A stretch of 64,000 bases of DNA from Candidatus Planktophila sp. (GTDB taxonomy: Bacteria; Actinomycetota; Actinomycetes; Nanopelagicales; Nanopelagicaceae), in assembly GCA_003569185.1 (NCBI GenBank), contig BGOJ01000006.1:1-64000 (forward strand). The letters run 5' to 3'. The translations under genes and the position numbers were made by a program. Under the pieces are notes generated by a model. That model was not told the origin of the DNA. It did not search any database and worked only from the letters and a program-made list of their open reading frames with translations. Shown here piece after piece: positions 1 through 10,090 of this stretch; position 1 is the first letter of the stretch, and the number at the start of each line of letters is the position of its first letter.

Positions 1-698
1 ACAATTAATGCCACGTGCCGGCGGCGGCCCACACCTCGTCGTCCTGCAACGGGTCCGGGTTCATGAACATCTGCAGCCGGGCCTTGTGACCAAAGGGGTG
101 TGCCACGTGGTGTTCATCAGCTCGTACAGGTGCACCACGTCAACACGTCTGGCGTTGAACATTCATGCTGATACGAACCCAGCGCCTCGATGTATACTTT
201 TGTTCGTGGAGAAAGTTGAAATCGCCAACATCAACGTTCCAGGCCGTACCGCGCGGGTTGACGCGGAAAATACGAGGCCATGAAGTCCGCGATCTTGAAA
301 GTCACCCCGAATGAAGCGCCCGGCATCACAGCCTCGGAGATGGTGGAAAGGGTGAAACACTCCTGCCGAAGCGCCTCTGGCCAATGGGCGAGAAGGTAGG
401 TTGGTGGCAGAAGACGGTTCAGTTGGACCTCGAGGCCAAAGGCCAGTTGAAGCGCCATCCCAAATCGAAACCGATGAAGTGTACCGCACGTAGCGTATAT
501 GCGCTTCAGGTCAGTGACCACGGCCGCCGGCGACACGCACGCCCCTGCGTACCACCATGGCACATATCGCTTTTGAGTAGCCAAAGCTTTCAAACCTGCA
601 AGCGAACTCTGTAAATCTCTCGGATATCAGAGTTGCGAAGCTTTTGGCGAATATGTCTTGAGCCAGGACACATGTGCATGACCAAATTAATTTGAAAA

Positions 699-723
699 AG
701 AAGAGTCGCCCTATAAGCCGGAT
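699..723. repeat. 25-bp direct repeat copy of the rnpB 3' end (agaagagtcgccctataagccggat); second copy at 1343-1367
   Basis: Exact string match between 699-723 and 1343-1367; the second copy lies in the 3' end of rnpB. Confidence 0.9.
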
Positions 724-865
724 TGAAAACTTACTTCGTGCTAAATAGAAAGTCGCGAGATCTGCATACTTAACTAATTCCTTAAATTCAGAGTATTTCT
801 GATCAGAAAATACTTACTTCATTAGAGTCTACTCAGTGGCGCTCAACGATCTTCTTAGATTAACC

Positions 866-1240
866 AGCGTCTTAGCGATTGCCTAGCTGCCCATCGAATC
901 TCGCGTTTCATGAGTAATTTGGGCGCTTTACGGTCCATCATCCATTGAGTTACCAGAGTTGAATTGGAGCTAATGGGCTTAAGTTCATATCTCCAGATAT
1001 TGGCGAGCAAGGGGTCTCCAGCCAATCACTTCATTGTGCTTGTACTCGACAACTTTATTGCGCATCACATAAGGAATTCCGATACTCATGTGCATGTAAA
1101 AAGTATCTCCCATTTTGAGGTGATCAGGACCAGTAATACCGCCCTTCACCATCTTGGACCCATCAATCTGTGGGTGCATTTGGGATTAGAAACAATTGCA
1201 AAGATTTCAGATGCAGGAGCATTGATAACAAGCTGAGCCC
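866..1240 (-). pseudogene. SRPBCC / polyketide cyclase-like protein, frameshifted
   Basis: Minus-strand pieces AQLVINAPASEIFAIVSNP + MHPQIDGSKMVKGGITGPDHLKMGDTFYMHMSIGIPYVMRNKVVEYKHNEVIGWR + WRYELKPISSNSTLVTQW..RRWLI* lie in successive frames and together resemble an SRPBCC protein. Confidence 0.65.
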
Positions 1241-1343
1241 CTACTAGCCATCTATTCCGAATCGAGGATCGTTGCCTTATCTTCCAAAGTTTTCCTCACT
1301 TTCTTTTCAGTGGCTCGATTATTTCAGGCGAAATGCAGTAAGA

Positions 1344-1694
1344 GAAGAGTCGCCCTATAAGCCGGATCCTGTTCTCTTGCGAGAGATCTCATCCATCTAG
1401 ATCTGTAATTGCTTACAGATTCAAGCAACCTACCCGTTGGCTCGAGCGAGTAGCTCTCAAATGCCAACATCTGGTCTTGCTCCAGGTGGGGGGTTTACCT
1501 AGCCATATACGTTGCCGTAAATGCTGGTGGTCTCTTACACCACCGTTTCATCCTACCATTATTGCTAATGGCGGTTTATTTTCTGTGGCACTAATCCCGC
1601 AGGTTTCCCTGGATGGCCGTTAGCCATCACCTCACTCTTTGGAGTCCGGACTTTCCTCGGTATTTTCATAACGCGATGATCCAGACGACTCTTC
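1344..1694 (-). ncRNA. rnpB: RNase P RNA component (bacterial type A)
   Basis: Reverse complement holds GAGGAAAGTCCGGACTCC, GGGTAAACCCC-like and terminal GCTTATAGGGCGACTCTTC pairing with 5' GAAGAGTCG. Confidence 0.95.
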
Positions 1695-1736
1695 ATCGGC
1701 AATGATACCGAAGATATTTTTATCTAGGAATGCTCA

Positions 1737-2132
1737 CATCCCGCTATCTAATACATCATTCAGGATTGAATCTGCGTGTGAGTTCTCCTCCCGCGGAATC
1801 CATTGATAGGTAACAAGTGTTGGATCATGGCTAGCAAAGGCTTGTTTAACTAGCTTTTGCATATTTGGGTGCTTAACCTTCCACCGCCCACTCATTGTTC
1901 CACAACTAACTTAGAGTCCATCTTTACCAAAATGTGGCGGTTGGATCAATCTCATTACCCGCCTTAAGACCGGCAATTAATCCTTGATACTCAGCCACAT
2001 TATTTGAGGCGACCCCAATAGAGGCGCCCACCTCTTAATAATTTTCTCATTTCATAAATAACTGTGCCATATGCCGCTTTGCCAGGATTGCCCGACTGCC
2101 CCATCAGCGGTTACCACAAAATGTCTAGCCAT
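1737..2132 (-). pseudogene. RNase HI family protein, multiply frameshifted
   Basis: Fragments in different frames: MARHFVVTADG / GNPGKAAYGTVIYEMRKLL / GASIGVASNNVAEYQGLIAGLKAG / KMDSKLVVEQ / SGRWKVKHPNMQKLVKQAF / WIPREENSHADSILNDVLDSG. Confidence 0.7.
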
Positions 2133-2169
2133 TAAATTCTCACCAGTATCCGCCTGCACTCTTCACATC

Positions 2170-2861
2170 TAAGCAACTCATCTTTGGCCAAGTGTTAATC
2201 CGATCCATCTCAACTGTGTTAATTGCCAAGTTACAGCCATCGCACTGGTTGCCAATTAATGCTGCAGCGCCAACGCCACCACCTGATATCTAATCTTTTC
2301 ATAGAGCTCTAAGAGTACTTTTTCAATCTTATTGGCAACTAGATTTCGGGCAGTAGTTTTTTATTTCACCAATTACTTTATTTATCTCAGCGGTTGCATT
2401 ATTTAATCTGCCCGAGATCTCATCCTTTAGGGTTTGAAGTGAGCTAAGGTCAGTAATTTAAGGTGTTGCTGGCGAGCAATTACTGCATCATTTCTGATCA
2501 TTATTTCAAGCTCTATCTCCTCCAACTCCCCTTCTCGCTTTTTTAAGGTGATCACCTCATGTTGTAATTGCTCAAGCTCCTTAGGAGTTGCGTTGCCAGA
2601 TGATAATCTGGTCTCATTTGTTTTAATTCGATCAGTAACTGTCTCAACATCAACCTCACTGCGCCTAAGTTCTAGTGCAATTTGATCTGCCTCACTTTTT
2701 ACCGTACTCAACTCATCATTCGCGCCGGTAATCCGCTTATCAATATGAAGTAACTGCTCGATCTCAGGCAAGGATTTTAATTTGGTATTTGCCTGCATGA
2801 TTTCATTATCTAGTAATTGTAATTCTAAGATAAAAGATTGCTGCTCAATAGATGCCTGCAC
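2170..2861 (-). pseudogene. Coiled-coil + C4 zinc-ribbon protein (zf-RING_7 type), C-terminus frameshifted
   Basis: ORF 2427..2861 gives the coiled-coil part; CDGCNLAIN...LLRCEECRRIL is readable downstream in other frames. Confidence 0.65.
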
Positions 2862-2947
2862 TTGACACCTCCTGAGTGGGGGAATATTTTTTAAAAGATT
2901 TTTAGTTGTACTTCTGGCTAGAGTTTACTGATACAGCCAGCTTATGG

Positions 2948-3813
2948 CTAGCCGGAGATTTGTGATTGATAAAGTGCGCCAAAATTGCGCACTGCACTTA
3001 ACTCTCTTTGATAATCACTTTGTGCCTTAAATTGATCACCTGCAAGCACCTGCTCTAATTGGTTGAGATCACTTATGCACACCCCACCGCCATAGAGTTT
3101 ATTAAAGGCAGTGATCTTTGGATCAAAGGAGATTGCAATATAAGGGCGCTTAAATGCGTAAGCGATTATGGCTCCATGTAGTCGGGTGGTAACTACATAA
3201 TCACAATCTTGATACATCTTAAGAATCCTCTTTAATGGTGTTTTTTTGGTTTCAATGTTCTCTGTGAAGAGGTACTCATACCCGGTTGATTCAATAATTT
3301 GTTTAATTTGTGGAGTTGTTGATTTTGGCTCTAAATCTACATGTGATGAGTGCAGGATCTTTTTACCATCCTTGCTTTTAGCTGCTACTGAAAAAGTATT
3401 AGCGATATAGACCAAAGTTGGGCAGGCGGTGATGCAGGTATTTGGATCTAATTGATAAAAATCCCTAGTTAACTCATCTCTTACATTCACCAGCTTTGCC
3501 TTAGCAAATACTGATTGCACTACCGCTTTTGGCACACCTTTGAGTTGATCATTATCTGGCAGGCACACCCAATACCCCAAATGGTGATTGGCAACTTACA
3601 GTTTTTATCAAGATCAACCCAAAACTTTTCAAAGACAGAGTGTAATAACCCTGCGCCACCGACAATAACCTCTGTGTAGTTTTTATGCACAAACTCCCAA
3701 TCAACTGGAGTTTTATGAATATTCCAAAGATCAAGTTTTTCATCCAGCATCTGATGAATTGCCAGCACCGGCAGATAATTACCAATATTTCGATTGGCGG
3801 AGTAAAACTGCAA
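2948..3813 (-). pseudogene. Polysaccharide pyruvyl transferase family protein, split by a frameshift
   Basis: ORFs 3520..3813 (NIGNYLPVLAIHQML...VGGAGLL...ITIWGIG) and 2948..3580 (VCLPDNDQLKGVPKAVVQSVFAKAKLVNVRDELTRDF...TTRLHGAIIAYAFKRPYIAI) are consecutive parts of one protein. Confidence 0.75.
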
Positions 3814-3936
3814 GGTACTACTTTTTACAATCCTCTTACCCTTTGAAATATCATTTAATTTAGTTAACCAAAGGTAGCAAATGATTGTTTAATCTACTAA
3901 GCAGCATAAGCCAAGATTACCCAACTTGCAGAGTTC

Positions 3937-5090
3937 TTAGACAGTTTGCTTCTTGGTCTCATCTCGGTGTTTGCGACGATATGTCATAAAGGGTGTGCCA
4001 CCAGTTCCTACTGCAGATGGATTACCAGGTGTTGCTTGTGCTTGAGCGTGAATATATGTGCCGGCATACTCAAGATGCATTGCTCTAAAACTAGCTACTA
4101 ATTCAACACACTCATTAAATACTGAGGTTAAAGATGTGCGCTTAGTAGTTGTAACAAAATTACGCACTGATGGACCAGCCTCTACCGCTTCAATAAATGC
4201 CACATGCTTTGGTGGCATATAAGTTCTCATCTCATTAAATACTCACGAAGTTCATCACGCTCATGTTCAATTCCAAGACACCATCCATCGCTGGAATAAT
4301 CGCACTCTGAGCTCCAGTCTCTCCCCTAAACTTTTGCCCTACTCCTTTGTACTCATCCACTCCCTCATAGACCACACCATCTGGCAATGATGGGTTATTG
4401 CGCCAACCGAAGATATATGGACGAACCCGGTGGAAGTAATATATGGATCACATCTTTCTGGCATTCTGCCCAACACTTGATACATCGAAGCTAATGCATT
4501 ACGTAGTTTAGTAAGTGATGCCTCTAACTGATCAGCATCATTTGAAGCAACAGCGGCCTGTGCATCTTCAATTGCTTTGAGTGATTTACCAGCTTTTTTC
4601 TCAATATCGATGTGAATTAAAATAAACCACTCTTCATCTTGCCCGCCCAAGAAACATTGGGCCAAGCCAATATTGCCACACTCAATTGGGCCAGATTTAT
4701 CAAAGCGGCGCCAATTATCTGAGGCATAACTTTGATAAGAAAGAATCGGTGGTCTTCCTACTAACTTACCCACCTGATACCAAGGAAGAGCTAAATTTGC
4801 TGGCATTACTGTTGCAGGGGTGTTCTCACTCCACTGATATGACTGCCCGATATAACTTAAAACCAGCATCGCTCTTTGAATCTCTGCATCACCTTTTAAC
4901 TTGTCAATATTAAATTTAGGGAGTGCTTTAACCTTTGCTCTAAAGTTTGTGCTCATTAATAACTTAGGAAGATCCTTACAAATTGATCCCACTGCTCATT
5001 GCCAGCAGAGAGTGATTGGGCAGGTTCATAAGATGGCAAATAGCCAAACTCTTCGGTTATTCCATAATCTGCGATCTTGGCTGGCTTCAT
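3937..5090 (-). pseudogene. Indoleamine 2,3-dioxygenase family protein, frameshifted
   Basis: ATG at 5090 (MKPAKIADYGITEEFGYLPSYEP...), ORF 4339..4992 (PWYQVGKLVGRPPILSYQSYASDNWRRFD...VHIDIEKKAG...MPERCDPYI) and ORF 3937..4230 (MRTYMPPKHVAFIEAVEAGPSVRNFV) form one IDO-like protein in three frames. Confidence 0.75.
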
Positions 5091-5115
5091 ATTGCTCCTT
5101 GGATTGATTTAAATG

Positions 5116-5187
5116 TGGGCGGTGAGGGTTTCGAACCCCCGACATCCTCGGTGTAAACGAGGCGCTCTACCACTGAGCTAACCACCC
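5116..5187 (-). tRNA. tRNA-Val(TAC)
   Basis: Reverse complement GGGTGGTTAGCTCAGTGGTAGAGCGCCTCGTTTACACCGAGG...GGGGGTTCGAAACCCTCACCGCCC folds as a cloverleaf; anticodon TAC. Confidence 0.95.
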
Positions 5188-5242
5188 GGTGAGGGAGTGG
5201 GAATATTACTAGTGAATCAGCATTACTCCCAATTATCTCTAG

Positions 5243-5701
5243 CTATAAGGCTGAAAGTGCTGCCTTATATTCAACAATATTACGAGCATCACCAAGGCCG
5301 TTAACAATCTGCCACTTTAAGTTGCCATCTTTACCAATGATAAATGTGCCACGTTTGGCGCATCCTCGACTCTCTTCAAATGTGCCATAAGCCTTAGCAA
5401 CTGCGCCATGTGGCCAAAAATCAGAGAGTACTTGAAACTTATAACCCTCTTGCTCTGCAAATACCTTGTTTGCATACATTGGATCACAAGAGATTGCGAT
5501 TAACTCAACATTATCATTTTGAAAAGCTGATAGATCATCCCGTAATGCGCATAATTCACCAGTACAAATACCTGAGAAGGCAAATGGATAAAAGATTACG
5601 ACAACATTTTTCTTACCCCTAAAGGATGATAATGCGATCTTCTCACCATGCTGATTTACTAACTCAAAATCAGGTGCCGCATTTCCAATTGCCAGTGCCA
5701 T
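5243..5701 (-). CDS. Peroxiredoxin (AhpC/TSA, AhpE-like)
   Basis: MALAIGNAAPDFELVNQHGEKIALSSFRGKKNVVVIFYPFAFSGICTGELCALRDD. Confidence 0.92.
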   Translation of the reverse strand: MALAIGNAAPDFELVNQHGEKIALSSFRGKKNVVVIFYPFAFSGICTGELCALRDDLSAFQNDNVELIAISCDPMYANKVFAEQEGYKFQVLSDFWPHGAVAKAYGTFEESRGCAKRGTFIIGKDGNLKWQIVNGLGDARNIVEYKAALSAL

Positions 5702-5768
5702 TTATATCTCTCCTTGTTAGTTGGGGTTTACTTACTTTTCTTTTTATTACTGCCAGCATGGCGGGCAA

Positions 5769-6182
5769 TTATCTTGTTGCACTCCAATCAGCGCAAGCTG
5801 AAAATGAGGTGGTTTGTGACATACCTGCTGTGGGGGCGGCATCTTGAATATCACTTGATTCAACATAACCAGCCCTGCCAACCTTTGGTGTGAATAACCA
5901 GATTGGGCCATCCTCAGTTAGATAGGTAAGGGCATCTACTAACTCATCAACTAAATCACCATCACCATCTCGCCACCATAAAATTACCGCATCCACTACC
6001 TCTTGTGAGGTGGCATCTAAAAATTTGTTTCCGGTTTTAGTATTTATTGCATCACGAATTGTTTGATCACAATCTGATTGATCAAAACCAACCTCAAGAA
6101 TTAGTTGATCTACTTTTATGCCAAGCCGTTCAACGGTGGCAGCAGGTGCCTGGGCTGAATTCATTAGGAGTAGTCCACCCAA
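5769..6182 (-). CDS. DUF3052 family protein
   Basis: ATVERLGIKVDQLILEVGFDQSDCDQTIRDAI; sits divergently beside aceE as in many actinobacteria. Confidence 0.85.
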   Translation of the reverse strand: MGGLLLMNSAQAPAATVERLGIKVDQLILEVGFDQSDCDQTIRDAINTKTGNKFLDATSQEVVDAVILWWRDGDGDLVDELVDALTYLTEDGPIWLFTPKVGRAGYVESSDIQDAAPTAGMSQTTSFSACADWSATR

Positions 6183-6252
6183 CTTTGGCTATTGGTGCAA
6201 CTCCTGAAAATGCGCAATTTAAGACAGATCACGCCTGTGGCTTGGCAAAAAT

Positions 6253-9009
6253 ATGACCAAACCCCCCTTTAGGAGAGAGAATAAGCCCGTGAGTGAAAAC
6301 TTTAAGGCCCCAGACCACTTGGTGGACCAATTAGTTGATACCGATCCAACTGAGAGCGCTGAATGGCGCCAATCATTTGATGCGGTTTTAAAAAACGCAG
6401 GTCCGGTTAGAGCTCGTTACTTAATGCTCTCATTACTGCAAAGAGCAAATGAAAAAAATGTTGGTGTTTCAGGACTTCGCACAACAGATTACATAAACAC
6501 AATTCCACCTGCACTTGAGCCAACCTTTCCCGGGGATGAGTATTTAGAGCGAAGAATTCGAGCCTTTATAAGATGGAACGCCGCGGTTATGGTGCACAGA
6601 GCACAACGTCCTGGTGTTGGTGTTGGTGGACACATTTCAACCTACGCATCTAGTGCTTCTTTATATGAGGTTGGTTTTAATCACTTCTTCCGTGGCAAAG
6701 AGCATGCCGGTGGTGGGGATCAAATATTTTTCCAAGGACATGCCTCCCCTGGTATGTATGCCAGAGCATTTATGGAAGGACGCCTTACCCAAAAGCAATT
6801 AGATGGTTTCCGCCAAGAGTTATCACATGATGGTGGCGGCTTATCTTCATATCCACATCCAAGATTGATGCCAAAATTTTGGGAGTTTCCAACTGTTTCA
6901 ATGGGAATTGGCCCAATTAATGCAATATACCAAGCAAGATTTAATCGCTATTTAGATGCTCGTGGCTTTAAAGATACAAGTGATCAAAATGTGTGGGCAT
7001 TTTTAGGAGATGGTGAGATTGATGAGCCAGAAACACTTAGTGCTATTTCTCTGGCTGCCCGCGAAGGTTTAGATAACTTAACCTTTGTAGTTAACTGTAA
7101 TTTGCAGAGATTAGATGGTCCAGTACGTGGTAATGGCAAGATCATTCAAGAGCTTGAGTCAGTCTTTGGTGGTGCTGGTTGGAATGTAATTAAGGTGGTT
7201 TGGGGAAGAGAGTGGGATCCACTGCTGGCAGCAGATCGTGAGGGTGCGCTAGTTGATTTAATGAATAAGACGCCAGATGGAGATTTCCAAACCTTTAAAT
7301 CTGAAAATGGCGCATTTGTTAGGGATAACTTCTTTGGTAGAGATCCAAGAACTGCAGCGATGGTTTCATCTTGGAGTGATGATGATATTTGGAATCTAAA
7401 ACGTGGTGGCCATGATTATCAAAAACTATATGCTGCATATAAGGCAGCTAGTGAACACAATGGCAGGCCAACTGTAATTTTGGCAAAGACTATTAAGGGC
7501 TGGACCTTGGGCTCACACTTTGAGGCAAGGAATTCAACTCACCAGATGAAGAAGATGACACTTGAGGATCTTAAGAACTTTAGAGATCGCTTATTTATCC
7601 CAATTAAGGATGAAGAGTTAGATGCCAAGCTGCCACCATATTGCCACCCTGGAATTGAATCTCCTGAGTATCAATACATGATGGCTCGTCGCAAAGAGTT
7701 AGGTGGCTTTCTGCCAGCACGAAGAAGTATTTCTAAAGCTTTGCCACAACCAAAGGATGAAAGTTATGAGTCGGTAAAACGAGGCTCCGGCACCCAAGAG
7801 GTTGCCACCACCATGGCATTTGTTAGATTACTTAAGGATTTAATTAAGGATCCAAATATTGGTAAGAGATTTGTGCCAATCATTCCAGATGAGGCTAGAA
7901 CCTTTGGTATGGATTCACTATTTCCAACTTTAAAGATCTACTCACCACATGGTCAGAGTTACACATCAGTTGACCGAGAGTTAATGCTCTCTTACAAAGA
8001 GTCAAAAGAGGGTGTGATCTTGCATGAGGGAATCAATGAGGCGGGCTCGGTTGCCTCCTTCACCGCAGTTGGCTCCTCTTACGCAACACATGATGAGCCA
8101 ATGATTCCTATCTATATTTTTTACTCAATGTTTGGTTTCCAACGAACTGGTGACTCATTTTGGGCAGCAAGTGATCAATTAGTTAGAGGCTTTGTATTGG
8201 GTGCTACCGCTGGTCGAACCACCTTAAATGGTGAGGGTTTGCAGCATGAAGATGGTCACTCATTATTACTAGCCTCCACAAATCCTGCTGTTATCTCTTA
8301 TGACCCAGCCTTTGGATATGAGGTCGGACATATTGTTAAAGATGGTCTTCGAAGAATGTATGGTGAAAATAGTGAGAATGTTTACTACTACCTAACTGTT
8401 TATAACGAGCCATACCAACAACCTGCTGAGCCTGAAAAATTAGATGTTGATGGTCTCCTTAAAGGAATCTACCTACTTAAGAAACCACTTAGATGGCGCA
8501 GTAAGAAGGTGGCAATCCTTGCCTCTGGTGTTTCAGTTAATTGGGCGCTAAAGGCACAAAAACTTCTAAATGATGATTTTAAGATTGCAGCCACGATTTA
8601 CTCAGTCACCTCCTGGAATGAGCTTCGCCGTGATGGTTTAGCGGTTGATCGCCATAACCTACTTAATCCAGATAAGAAGATGAGCGCCTTTATTACCAAG
8701 AAGTTAAAGCGGGAAAAAGGTCCAGTAATTGCAGTAAGTGATTTTATGAGATCAGTTCAGGATCAAATTGCGCCTTGGGTTAAGCAACCTTTCTACTCAC
8801 TTGGCACAGATGGCTTTGGATTATCTGATACTCGTGGAGCACTTCGCCGTCACTTTAAGGTTGATGCTGAGTCAATTGCAGTAGCTGCCTTGTCACAATT
8901 AGAAAAATCGGGCGTAATTAATAAGCGCAAGGTTAAGAAAGCTATTAAGAAGTATCAGATTAATGATGTAACTGCTGCTGAGGCAGGAAATACTGAAGGT
9001 TCTGGGTAA
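6253..9009 (+). CDS. aceE: Pyruvate dehydrogenase E1 component (homodimeric)
   Basis: 918-aa ORF with typical AceE sequence ([53 protein letters not shown]). Confidence 0.97.
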   Translation: MTKPPFRRENKPVSENFKAPDHLVDQLVDTDPTESAEWRQSFDAVLKNAGPVRARYLMLSLLQRANEKNVGVSGLRTTDYINTIPPALEPTFPGDEYLERRIRAFIRWNAAVMVHRAQRPGVGVGGHISTYASSASLYEVGFNHFFRGKEHAGGGDQIFFQGHASPGMYARAFMEGRLTQKQLDGFRQELSHDGGGLSSYPHPRLMPKFWEFPTVSMGIGPINAIYQARFNRYLDARGFKDTSDQNVWAFLGDGEIDEPETLSAISLAAREGLDNLTFVVNCNLQRLDGPVRGNGKIIQELESVFGGAGWNVIKVVWGREWDPLLAADREGALVDLMNKTPDGDFQTFKSENGAFVRDNFFGRDPRTAAMVSSWSDDDIWNLKRGGHDYQKLYAAYKAASEHNGRPTVILAKTIKGWTLGSHFEARNSTHQMKKMTLEDLKNFRDRLFIPIKDEELDAKLPPYCHPGIESPEYQYMMARRKELGGFLPARRSISKALPQPKDESYESVKRGSGTQEVATTMAFVRLLKDLIKDPNIGKRFVPIIPDEARTFGMDSLFPTLKIYSPHGQSYTSVDRELMLSYKESKEGVILHEGINEAGSVASFTAVGSSYATHDEPMIPIYIFYSMFGFQRTGDSFWAASDQLVRGFVLGATAGRTTLNGEGLQHEDGHSLLLASTNPAVISYDPAFGYEVGHIVKDGLRRMYGENSENVYYYLTVYNEPYQQPAEPEKLDVDGLLKGIYLLKKPLRWRSKKVAILASGVSVNWALKAQKLLNDDFKIAATIYSVTSWNELRRDGLAVDRHNLLNPDKKMSAFITKKLKREKGPVIAVSDFMRSVQDQIAPWVKQPFYSLGTDGFGLSDTRGALRRHFKVDAESIAVAALSQLEKSGVINKRKVKKAIKKYQINDVTAAEAGNTEGSG

Positions 9010-9016
9010 CAGCTAG

Positions 9017-9050
9017 AAAAACTCGAACCTTGACTAGAAGTTCGAGTTTT
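9017..9050 (+). terminator. Rho-independent terminator-like hairpin after aceE
   Basis: AAAACTCGAAC ... GTTCGAGTTTT, 11-bp inverted repeat 8 nt after the aceE stop. Confidence 0.75.
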
Positions 9051-9059
9051 CCGTCAATC

Positions 9060-9132
9060 AACCTCTGATGGGAATCGAACCCATATCTTCGAGTTAGTCA
9101 TTCTCGAGCTCTATCCGTTGAGCTACAGAAGT
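9060..9132 (-). tRNA. Aberrant tRNA-like sequence (nominal anticodon GAC) or tRNA pseudogene
   Basis: 7-bp acceptor (ACTTCTG/CAGAGGT), D-arm GCTC/GAGC and T-arm ATGGG-TTCGATT-CCCAT are intact; the anticodon stem has an A.A mismatch and U at position 37. Confidence 0.6.
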
Positions 9133-9286
9133 GCTTGATAAATATAAGTTATAAACCTACTTAAAAAGTTAGATTTGATAAACCTGTGGACAAACTAAAA
9201 ACTACTATCTGTAGTTTTCATCGACATCAATTTAGAAGTTATTTGTGCTATATTTTTAGCGAGGTTAGTCATTCTCAGATTAGGCA

Positions 9287-9323
9287 AGCAAAAGGGCTAA
9301 GAGAAATTCTTGGTCCTTTTGCT
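9287..9323. other. Long perfect hairpin (16 bp stem incl. two G.U pairs, GAAAT loop)
   Basis: AGCAAAAGGGCTAAGA-GAAAT-TCTTGGTCCTTTTGCT. Confidence 0.8.
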
Positions 9324-9358
9324 ATTTATGCAGAGATTTGATCAGATACTCTTAATCC

Positions 9359-9631
9359 ATGGAATCACTAGCCCTATTAGCTAGTTTAATTATTTCATTA
9401 ACAGCTTTAGGTGGGCCTATCTCACTTGCACTGACCTACTTACCGCAGCGCCTACTTCCACTTGCCGTAATAAAAATTCTTTCATTCCTAATTGCAATGA
9501 TTGCAATTTTTATTGGAGTATTTCTGGTGATTAATGTGAACTCAATTGGGGCAAGAGTTATAGGTGTATTTGGAATTACAACTGCGATTATTGCGATCTA
9601 TCGGGTAATAAAGGTAATACCAAAGATATAA
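9359..9631 (+). CDS. Small hydrophobic membrane protein, hypothetical
   Basis: 90-aa ORF with three hydrophobic stretches; fills the gap before tmRNA. Confidence 0.6.
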   Translation: MESLALLASLIISLTALGGPISLALTYLPQRLLPLAVIKILSFLIAMIAIFIGVFLVINVNSIGARVIGVFGITTAIIAIYRVIKVIPKI

Positions 9632-9632
9632 A

Positions 9633-10003
9633 TGGTGGAGGTGCCGGGAATCGAACCCGGGTCCTCTAGCACTATTTCAAAGTTTCTACGGGCGTAGTGC
9701 AATTAACGCTTTCTCAGTCCAAACTCTCACATGCACAAGTAGTTTGCGGACTCAGTTACAGATTTATGTCCCCATTAACCTCCGTAACACGGTTAGGGGT
9801 AAGTCCTCTGGCGACGTTAGATCCGAAGGCGAGAACAAACTTCGGGTAACGGATAACAGAGCTAGCTTAGGCAGCTAGTTGATAATCAGCGGCAGTTTTA
9901 CTTGCGCTTATAGTTTGCCATGTTTTGTGGTTAACGAGATCATCACGGCTTCCTCGGCCCGCTTGCCTTGAAGTAACGACTAAAGTCGAGACCGTTCACC
10001 CCC
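9633..10003 (-). ncRNA. ssrA: tmRNA, tag ending ...ASKTAADYQLAA*
   Basis: 5' GGGGGTGAACGGTCTCGACTTTAG and 3' GGGTTCGATTCCCGGCACCTCCACCA on the minus strand; tag ORF GCAAGTAAAACTGCCGCTGATTATCAACTAGCTGCCTAA; adjacent to smpB. Confidence 0.96.
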
Positions 10004-10090
10004 AAGATTAAAGCGAAATTACTTTTTCAATATTTAGTTGTGTGAAGGATGTAGTTTACAGGCTATTTTTAAATACTGTTAATTACGCTA

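Noticed and set aside
163-593. Overlapping minus-strand ORFs as intact novel genes
   Set aside because: Coding-like phrases switch frames and overlap each other; treated as degraded or mis-assembled sequence.
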